Assembly: GCA_016841875.1 (NCBI GenBank)
Contig: JAENYG010000005.1
Coordinates: 1-64,000, forward strand
Direction: 5' to 3'
Source: Syntrophomonas sp.
GTDB taxonomy: Bacteria; Bacillota; Syntrophomonadia; Syntrophomonadales; Syntrophomonadaceae
Length of the DNA stretch: 64,000 nucleotides
Shown: piece after piece, positions 55,619 through 64,000 of the stretch
How the letters are laid out: every line of letters begins with the position of its first letter
Numbering within the stretch: the stretch's first letter is position 1
Position numbers and translations under genes: made by a program
Notes under the pieces: model-generated
The model's input: only the letters and a program-made list of their open reading frames with translations
Told to the model about the DNA's origin: nothing
The model's database searches: none

Positions 55619-56089
55619 ATGAAAATAGCTATTGGCAGTGATCACGCCGGTTTCTCGATGAAACAGGAAATAATTAATGAGCTGAAAGCAGAAGGTCATC
55701 AAATTATTGATTGTGGAACCCACAGCAGCGAATCAGTTGATTATCCGGATATTGCCGAAGCAGTTGCGAAAAAGGTTCTGGAGGATAATATTTTTGGAGT
55801 GTTGATCTGTGGAACGGGGATAGGAATCTCAATAGCTGCTAATAAAATTCCGGGAATAAGAGCAGCTTTATGTCATGATCCTTATTCAGCGGCCCTGGCT
55901 CGGGAGCATAATGACGCCAATGTGATTGCAGTCGGATCAAGAATAACCGGAATTGGAATTACGCTGGAAATGATAAAAACTTTTATTAATAGCAAATTTC
56001 AAGGAGGGAGACACCAGAGAAGAGTAGAAAAGATAGATAGTCTCGAAAAAAAATGTCATGAAGGGAGTCGGGCAAGTGGATTATATTGA
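55619..56089 (+). CDS. rpiB: Ribose-5-phosphate isomerase B
   Basis: The 156-residue enzyme interconverts ribose and ribulose 5-phosphate. It starts [16 protein letters not shown] and has the catalytic Cys in [15 protein letters not shown], then [20 protein letters not shown]. It carries a slightly longer C-terminal tail than usual ([13 protein letters not shown]) that overlaps the glyA start by 14 bases. AAGGAG precedes the ATG. The order rpiB-glyA matches other Firmicutes. Confidence 0.94.
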   Translation: MKIAIGSDHAGFSMKQEIINELKAEGHQIIDCGTHSSESVDYPDIAEAVAKKVLEDNIFGVLICGTGIGISIAANKIPGIRAALCHDPYSAALAREHNDANVIAVGSRITGIGITLEMIKTFINSKFQGGRHQRRVEKIDSLEKKCHEGSRASGLY

Positions 56090-57320
56090 AAAGTATGTTC
56101 GAGCTGTTGATCCAGAGATAGCTGAGGTTATCAAGCAGGAAGAAATGAGACAGAACAATAAACTGGAACTCATAGCCTCAGAAAACTTTGTGTCTCGTGC
56201 AGTTATGGCTGCGCAGGGGTGCGTGATGACCAATAAATATGCCGAAGGATATCCGGGAAAGCGGTATTATGGGGGTTGTGAGTACGTCGATGTAGCAGAG
56301 GAACTGGCTCGGGAAAGGGTCAAAAAACTGTTTAATGCCGAACATGCCAATGTACAACCCCATTCAGGAGCTCAGGCTAATATGGCGGTATATTTTGCGG
56401 CTCTGAGTCCTGGTGATACGGTTATGGGTATGAATCTGAGCCATGGAGGCCACCTTACTCATGGCAGTCCGGTAAATTTTTCCGGAAAAAACTATAATTT
56501 TGTTGATTATGGGGTAAATGCTGAAACAGAGACCATAGACTATGATCAGTTAAGAGATACTGCCATCAAAGTCCAACCGCGTATGATAGTAGCTGGAGCC
56601 AGTGCCTATCCTCGTATTATCGATTTTAAAAAATTTAGAGAAATTGCCGATGAAGTGGGGGCCTATTTGTTTGTAGATATGGCTCATATAGCAGGACTGG
56701 TAGCAGCAGGGCTTCATCCCAATCCGGTTGAATATGCAGATTTTGTGAGTTCAACCACCCATAAGACCCTGCGTGGACCGAGAGGTGGAATAATTCTCTG
56801 CGGCCAGGAATGGGCTAGAAAAATTGACAGCGCTGTTTTTCCAGGTATTCAAGGTGGTCCACTTATGCATGTCATTGCAGCTAAAGCGGTATGTTTCAAA
56901 GAAGCCCTATCAGACCAATTTCAGAAATATCAGCAGAATATTGTCACCAATGCCACAGCACTGGCAGCAGCACTTATGGAAAATGGACTAAGATTAGTTT
57001 CGGGAGGAACGGACAATCATCTAATGCTGGTAGATGTTCGTCCCAAGAATCTTACTGGCAAAGATGCTGAAGCAATTCTGGAATCGGTAAATATTACCGT
57101 CAATAAAAATACTATACCATTTGATCCCGAAACACCTTTTGTTACCAGTGGGGTCAGACTGGGAACACCGGCTCTCACCAGTCGGGGCATGAACGCAGAC
57201 GATATGAAGCAGGTGGGAACTGCTATTGCTATAGCCCTGGGTAGCCCCGACAGCGAAACCAGCCTTGCTGAAGCAAAAAATATCGTTCATGAATTATGCC
57301 AGAAATATCCACTATACTAG
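56076..57320 (+). CDS. glyA: Serine hydroxymethyltransferase
   Basis: The enzyme of about 414 residues makes glycine and methylene-THF from serine. It has the family start [41 protein letters not shown] Lys in [15 protein letters not shown], and the usual TPALTSRGM near the end. GTG 56076 lies eight bases after GGGAG and gives the standard N-terminus; a longer in-frame start at 56058 overlaps more of rpiB. Confidence 0.96.
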   Translation: MDYIEKYVRAVDPEIAEVIKQEEMRQNNKLELIASENFVSRAVMAAQGCVMTNKYAEGYPGKRYYGGCEYVDVAEELARERVKKLFNAEHANVQPHSGAQANMAVYFAALSPGDTVMGMNLSHGGHLTHGSPVNFSGKNYNFVDYGVNAETETIDYDQLRDTAIKVQPRMIVAGASAYPRIIDFKKFREIADEVGAYLFVDMAHIAGLVAAGLHPNPVEYADFVSSTTHKTLRGPRGGIILCGQEWARKIDSAVFPGIQGGPLMHVIAAKAVCFKEALSDQFQKYQQNIVTNATALAAALMENGLRLVSGGTDNHLMLVDVRPKNLTGKDAEAILESVNITVNKNTIPFDPETPFVTSGVRLGTPALTSRGMNADDMKQVGTAIAIALGSPDSETSLAEAKNIVHELCQKYPLY

Positions 57321-57432
57321 AGAAGAAATAAAATCAGGGGATTCCATTCCAGCTTTCTTTAAATGTCAGCAGGAAACCAGGGCTGTCCCCGGCATACAAT
57401 TTTTACTAATTATAAGATAGGAGTCTTTTTGT

Positions 57433-57744
57433 ATGGATACCAAAACTCTTTCATTACCAAAACTAAACCAGCTCTCACCTACCCTGGAATCAACCGCGCT
57501 AAAACTGATGGAAGAAACTGGGGAACTAGCGCAGGTAATAGGCAAATTCAGAGGTCTTAGTGGGGAAAAAGTGAACATGGATAATGATACCATCATCTGG
57601 GAAATAGCCAGGGAATTGTTGGATGTAGCGCAGACAGCAGTCACTATGATGTTTGTAATGGAAGAAGATTTTGGCATAAATATAGACAGTGCTCTGCAGG
57701 CTCACGTGGCCAAATTAGAACGAAAAGGGTATTTATCACGGTAA
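57433..57744 (+). CDS. MazG-like NTP pyrophosphohydrolase domain protein
   Basis: The 103-residue protein has the helix-rich MazG-like pattern with KLMEETGELAQVIGKFRG (E-x2-E metal site) and EIARELLDVAQTAVTMMF. Such small proteins hydrolyse non-canonical or excess nucleoside triphosphates. It lies alone between glyA and the ATP synthase operon. A TAGGAG site precedes the ATG. Confidence 0.82.
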   Translation: MDTKTLSLPKLNQLSPTLESTALKLMEETGELAQVIGKFRGLSGEKVNMDNDTIIWEIARELLDVAQTAVTMMFVMEEDFGINIDSALQAHVAKLERKGYLSR

Positions 57745-57926
57745 CGGAAGAATTCATCGACAATAAATCTCAATAAAATGTAAAATTCACGAAAGGATTT
57801 TACGTCTTCGCCCTCGAATTTTATTGTACTTGAGTAAGAGTGTATAGCTTAAGGCTAAAAGGAATTTGGATTTTTATGCCGAATAGGCAAGAGGGCTAGT
57901 GGAAGACTAGTTAAAGGTGTGTATTA
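57745..57926 (+). promoter_or_regulatory. Leader of the ATP synthase operon with nested hairpin
   Basis: CAATAAAAT at 57771-57779 pairs with ATTTTATTG at 57818-57826, and inside it GTAAAAT at 57780-57786 pairs with ATTTTAC at 57797-57803. A tcttcgccctcga segment lies between the strands. TTGAGT at 57830-57835 could be the -35 of a downstream promoter, though its -10 is unclear. Confidence 0.4.
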
Positions 57927-58160
57927 ATGGCTGAGGAAAAAAAGAAACACTGGGCCAAAGCCTTTAGCGAGGCGATAAACCTGGTCACAACTATTGCGGC
58001 AGCGGTAGGATTATGTGGATACGGCGGATGGTGGCTGGATCAAAAATACGGTACCGCGCCGAAATTTACTGTAATCGGTGTGCTTCTGGGGATGGCCACA
58101 GCTATCAAAGTTATGTGGGATCGTATGATGGCAGACCAGCATAAAAAAGATACCAAATAA
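57927..58160 (+). CDS. AtpZ/AtpI-like ATP synthase gene 1 protein
   Basis: The 77-residue protein has two membrane segments (about 18-38, LVTTIAAAVGLCGYGGWWLD, and 46-64, VIGVLLGMATAIKVMWDRMM) with the AtpZ/PF09527-type GGWWLDQKYGT between them. These small proteins at the head of ATP synthase operons help Fo assembly and may conduct magnesium or calcium. A second, larger AtpI gene is absent. Confidence 0.85.
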   Translation: MAEEKKKHWAKAFSEAINLVTTIAAAVGLCGYGGWWLDQKYGTAPKFTVIGVLLGMATAIKVMWDRMMADQHKKDTK

Positions 58161-58290
58161 ACCTTGTTAGCAGTCAAAGCCTGCCAAAAAGGCTTTGATT
58201 TACATTTTAGGTGACAGCTCGGATAACAGGAGAAGAAACAGAAGACCTGACTATCTCAACAACGCTACTGTAGGAAGGGGGGAGAAAAGA

Positions 58291-58974
58291 ATGATATTTG
58301 GTATGTGGGATGGCGCCTTATTTCACATTGGGCCAATTCCAGTAGACCACCTGGTAGTTACTGAATGGGTAATCATAGCATTGATAGGAATAATTGCATT
58401 TATGGCAACCCGAGAGATGCAAAGTGTTCCCAAAGGATTGCAGAATGCATTCGAAGCAATAATAATTTTTACCTATGATTTTTTTACCCAGTTAATGGAC
58501 GAAGAGCATGTCGCTAAAAAGTGGGCACCTTTGCTTACTGCATTTTTCCTGTTCATCCTAATAAGCAACTACAGCGGTCTCATCCCAGGAGCCGCTCATA
58601 TTGCGGGGTTCCAACCTCCTACCAGCAACTGGAACGTAACTATGACTTTAGCAGTGATTACGTTCTTTTCAGTTCATGTTGCAGGATTTTCAGAACACGG
58701 TGGACATTACCTGCATCACTTCGTGAGCCCGAGCCCGCTCATGTTGCCATTGAACCTGGTAGAAGAAGTGGCACATCCACTTTCCCTTACCGTCCGTCTA
58801 TTTGGGAATATCTTTGGTGAAGAAATGGTTATAGCATTTTTGCTATTCATGGCACCATTTGTAGTTCCGGCGGCGATCATGGGCTTAAGCCTGTTACTGG
58901 GTGCTATCCAAGCGGTAGTATTTACAATTTTGTCAGCTAGTTATATAGCTGCTGCAGCTGGAAAAGGTCATTAA
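58291..58974 (+). CDS. atpB: ATP synthase Fo subunit a
   Basis: The protein of about 227 residues has five to six membrane segments and the proton-channel helix with the essential Arg in HPLSLTVRLFGNIFGEEMVI, then the C-terminal YIAAAAGKGH. ATG 58291 follows GGAAGGGGGGAG and is the clear start; the open frame reaches back to 58195 without one. It is the channel partner of the c ring. Confidence 0.94.
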   Translation: MIFGMWDGALFHIGPIPVDHLVVTEWVIIALIGIIAFMATREMQSVPKGLQNAFEAIIIFTYDFFTQLMDEEHVAKKWAPLLTAFFLFILISNYSGLIPGAAHIAGFQPPTSNWNVTMTLAVITFFSVHVAGFSEHGGHYLHHFVSPSPLMLPLNLVEEVAHPLSLTVRLFGNIFGEEMVIAFLLFMAPFVVPAAIMGLSLLLGAIQAVVFTILSASYIAAAAGKGH

Positions 58975-59017
58975 TAATTAAACATTAAATTTTGCTCATT
59001 TTTTTGTTAGAGCTTGA

Positions 59018-59251
<234 letters not shown>

Positions 59252-59284
59252 AAACAACGAACAATACATGTAGACTAGAGATTA

Positions 59285-59323
59285 TGGGCGATAGGGCATA
59301 ATTATTATCGGCTCTATCGCCCA
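59285..59323 (+). promoter_or_regulatory. Intercistronic hairpin between atpE and atpF
   Basis: TGGGCGATAGGGC at 59285-59297 pairs with GCTCTATCGCCCA at 59311-59323 (13 pairs, one G-U). No U tract follows. Placed 34 bases after atpE, it could stabilise the upstream message and help raise subunit c output. Confidence 0.6.
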
Positions 59324-59362
59324 AATTACTATTTGCTCTAAGAGATTGGAGGTAGCACATCC

Positions 59363-59983
59363 GTGAAAAGGAATAAAAGTTTTTATGCATCAATCCTCCT
59401 TTTGGCAATGGTTCTGATTATGGGATTTGCAACCTTCTGCCTGGCTTCAGAGGGAGGCGGAATGCCCATAGAAGCACCTGCTGGTCACACTCCGGCATTT
59501 GGTAACTTATATGTCATCGGGTGGACCGCGGTTAACTTCTTTATACTTTTGTCTTTGCTGTACAAATTTGCTTATGGACCAATTTATAAGATGCTAGATG
59601 AACGTACAGCAAGTATTGAAGGATCACTGAAACATGCGGAAGAGGTTAGAGTAGAGGTTGATGAGTTAAAGAAAGAATCTCAAGCTAATCTGGCAGAATC
59701 ACGCAAGGAAGCTCAGGAAATTGTAGCTAGAGCAACCAAAGCGGCTGAAGATGCGAAAAACGAGATTTTAGCCAAAGCTCAGGGGGACGCAGTTAATATG
59801 AAAGCCAAAGCTACTGCTGAGATAGAATCGGCTACGGCTATGGCCAAGGCAGAATTAAAGGATAACGCTGTTGCACTGGCTATCATGGCTGCAGAAAAGG
59901 TCTTGAAAAGAGCTATTACAGAAGCAGATCATAAGAACATGGTCAGTGAATTTGTCAATGAGGCAGGCGATCTGTTATGTTAA
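59363..59983 (+). CDS. atpF: ATP synthase Fo subunit b with N-terminal extension
   Basis: The 206-residue protein is longer than the usual about 165. An extra N-terminal hydrophobic segment (FYASILLLAMVLIMGFATF, ending CLASEGG like a signal peptide) precedes the normal b-subunit anchor (LYVIGWTAVNFFILLSLLYK). The rest is the long charged coiled coil (EVRVEVDELKKESQANLAES) that links Fo to F1. It starts at GTG 59363 after GGAGG. Its stop overlaps the atpH start by seven bases. Confidence 0.92.
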   Translation: MKRNKSFYASILLLAMVLIMGFATFCLASEGGGMPIEAPAGHTPAFGNLYVIGWTAVNFFILLSLLYKFAYGPIYKMLDERTASIEGSLKHAEEVRVEVDELKKESQANLAESRKEAQEIVARATKAAEDAKNEILAKAQGDAVNMKAKATAEIESATAMAKAELKDNAVALAIMAAEKVLKRAITEADHKNMVSEFVNEAGDLLC

Positions 59984-60525
59984 ACAGGAGCGTCGCCAGG
60001 CGCTATGCAGAAGCGTTCTTCAGCATCGCCCGGGAAGCTAATAAGGTAGATGAGTTTGAGTTAGAACTTGATAAAGCAGTCGAAACAATAGAAGGAACAG
60101 AAAATTTTCAAGACTATCTGGCTCATTTGCTGATTCCCGCCAAGGAAAAGAAAGAGGTTATCTTTAAGATATTTGAAGGCAGCATTAGCCAGATGACTCT
60201 TAATTTTCTATTGATGATCATTGACAAGAGACGCGAAGCATATATAGGCGTTATAGTAGAACAATATAAAGACCTGGCTGATGAATCAAGAAACATTATG
60301 AAGGCTCAATTGATATCAGCTCAGGAAGTATCTGCAGATGAGATGAAGATACTGGCTGAAAAGCTTTCAGCTTCTACTGGTAAGACAGTACAGCTGAAGC
60401 AAACAGTGGATCCAGACTTAATCGGTGGGATTAAGATACGAATGCAGGACCAGATTATAGATGCCACCGTTGCCAAAAGACTGGAGATGCTCAAGGAAAA
60501 ACTCAAACAAGTTAAGATAAGTTAA
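59977..60525 (+). CDS. atpH: ATP synthase F1 subunit delta
   Basis: The 182-residue protein begins MLNRSVARRYAEAFFSIARE, the conserved subunit-delta start, and ends with the usual GGIKIRMQDQIIDATVAKRL. It joins subunit b to the top of F1. It starts inside the end of atpF. Confidence 0.95.
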   Translation: MLNRSVARRYAEAFFSIAREANKVDEFELELDKAVETIEGTENFQDYLAHLLIPAKEKKEVIFKIFEGSISQMTLNFLLMIIDKRREAYIGVIVEQYKDLADESRNIMKAQLISAQEVSADEMKILAEKLSASTGKTVQLKQTVDPDLIGGIKIRMQDQIIDATVAKRLEMLKEKLKQVKIS

Positions 60526-60547
60526 TGTGATAGGGGTGAGCACATAA

Positions 60548-62062
<1,515 letters not shown>

Positions 62063-62074
62063 GTGGTGAATTAG

Positions 62075-62959
62075 ATGGCAGGAGCAGGAACAAGAGAGTT
62101 CAAACGCAGAATACGAAGTGTTAAAAATACCCAGCAGATTACCAAAGCCATGAAAATGGTATCGGCAGCTAAACTGCGCCGTGCCCAGGAGGCTGCTGAG
62201 GCTTCCCGACCATATACCGAAACTCTACAGGGTACGCTGGCCCGCTTGGCTGGAGTAGCATATGATGTAAAACATCCTTTATTGGAGAAGAGAGAGGATG
62301 TACGCAAAATAGGTTATGTAGTAATCACTGCTGATAGAGGCCTTTGTGGTGGATATAATTCCAACTTGATAAAAGCTGCCGCAACGGCCATAGAAGAAGA
62401 TACCAGAAAACTGGAAAATGGCATGGTAGCTGTAGGTAGGAAAGCCCGGGACTTCTATCGTAAACGGGGAGGGCTGGATGCAGAATTTGTTAATCTGGGT
62501 GATAAAATAAGTTATGCAGATGCCAGGGAAATTGGGCAATATATAATGAATGCTTATGAAAATGAAGAATTAGATGAAGTATATGTTGTATATGCCAAAT
62601 TTATAAACGTTTTACGACAGGTTCCGACGGTAGTAAAACTTTTACCTATAGAGACTCCGACCGCTGAACAGACTGAAGGACAGCGTGTCATAGATTACAT
62701 TTATGAACCAAGTGCAGAGGAGATTCTGCTAACTTTGTTGCCAAGATATGTAGGTAGCCTCATTTACAATGCGATGCTTGAAGGTAAAGCCAGTGAGCAT
62801 GGTGCCAGGATGACGGCTATGGGCAACGCCACCGAGAATGCAGGAGAGATCATCGATAACCTTACCCTGGCCATGAACAAAGCCAGACAGGCAGCCATAA
62901 CTGATGAAATCCTGGATATAGTTGGTGGAGCTGAAGCTCTGAATAAAGGAGGAAAGTAG
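62075..62959 (+). CDS. atpG: ATP synthase F1 subunit gamma
   Basis: The 294-residue central-stalk protein starts REFKRRIRSVKNTQQITKAM and ends ENAGEIIDNLTLAMNKARQA, with the usual long N- and C-terminal helices. It starts 12 bases after the atpA stop behind AGGTGG. Confidence 0.96.
   Translation: MAGAGTREFKRRIRSVKNTQQITKAMKMVSAAKLRRAQEAAEASRPYTETLQGTLARLAGVAYDVKHPLLEKREDVRKIGYVVITADRGLCGGYNSNLIKAAATAIEEDTRKLENGMVAVGRKARDFYRKRGGLDAEFVNLGDKISYADAREIGQYIMNAYENEELDEVYVVYAKFINVLRQVPTVVKLLPIETPTAEQTEGQRVIDYIYEPSAEEILLTLLPRYVGSLIYNAMLEGKASEHGARMTAMGNATENAGEIIDNLTLAMNKARQAAITDEILDIVGGAEALNKGGK

Positions 62960-64000
<1,041 letters not shown>

Overview
The window looks like a chromosomal segment of an anaerobic low-to-mid-GC Firmicute of the class Clostridia, most like Syntrophomonas or a close relative. 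That placement is inferred from protein style and gene order; no search was run. Supporting signs are Spo0F and a YtaF/MntP-type gene, many GTG and TTG starts behind strong AGGAGG sites, S-layer-homology (SLH) proteins, and a gene order in the right half that parallels the Bacillus subtilis block rpoE-pyrG-spo0F-fba-tal-glpX-rho ... rpmE ... prfA-prmC-sua5-mntP-ywlE-rpiB-glyA-atp.

Bases 1-5,100 are a decayed accessory zone. It holds the 3' end of a group II intron, three copies of a dispersed repeat, a histidine-kinase gene with an internal deletion, an AT-rich orphan gene, a P-loop/Asp23 fusion, a gamma-glutamylcyclotransferase-like protein, a DUF4230 protein and a broken acetyltransferase. 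Bases 5,080-9,040 carry minus-strand genes: DUF554, a DauR-type regulator with a perfect operator-like dyad, YitT, a histone-deacetylase-fold protein and a small coiled-coil protein. Bases 9,215-13,527 are a ferric-iron-type ABC transporter operon ending in a membrane-anchored beta-propeller protein. A zinc-ribbon/RDD protein follows, then a minus-strand block with an SLH-transglutaminase protein and an HlyD/ABC/ABC/ABC-2/TetR efflux operon with its probable operator.

Bases 21,550-30,030 mix a WalJ-type metallo-hydrolase, a 903-residue SLH protein made of tandem beta modules, a cyclophilin, an HD-GYP-type protein and an M1 peptidase. Between the large SLH gene and the cyclophilin lies a highly structured repeat of about 205 bases that ends in a terminator on the minus strand.

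Bases 30,150-43,011 are the conserved argS-rpoE-pyrG-...-rho region, with genes for CTP synthesis, wall building, alanine racemase, signal-peptide peptidase, sporulation phosphorelay and gluconeogenesis. Bases 43,100-50,020 hold a LysM/M23 hydrolase, an uncharacterised radical SAM protein, a YhaM-like nuclease, YhfC, YbjQ and a YtrA-type GntR/ABC operon. From 50,200 to the end are rpmE, a possible structured leader RNA, DUF1385, prfA, prmC, sua5, mntP, ywlE, rpiB, glyA, a MazG-like gene and the F1Fo ATP synthase operon, cut off inside atpD.

No tRNA, rRNA, CRISPR array or intact transposase was recognised. The most interesting signals are the structured repeat at 25,731-25,936, the crossing helices in the leader at 50,451-50,600, the deacetylase-fold protein lacking its catalytic tyrosine, the divergent alanine racemase, and the unusual Fo subunits.
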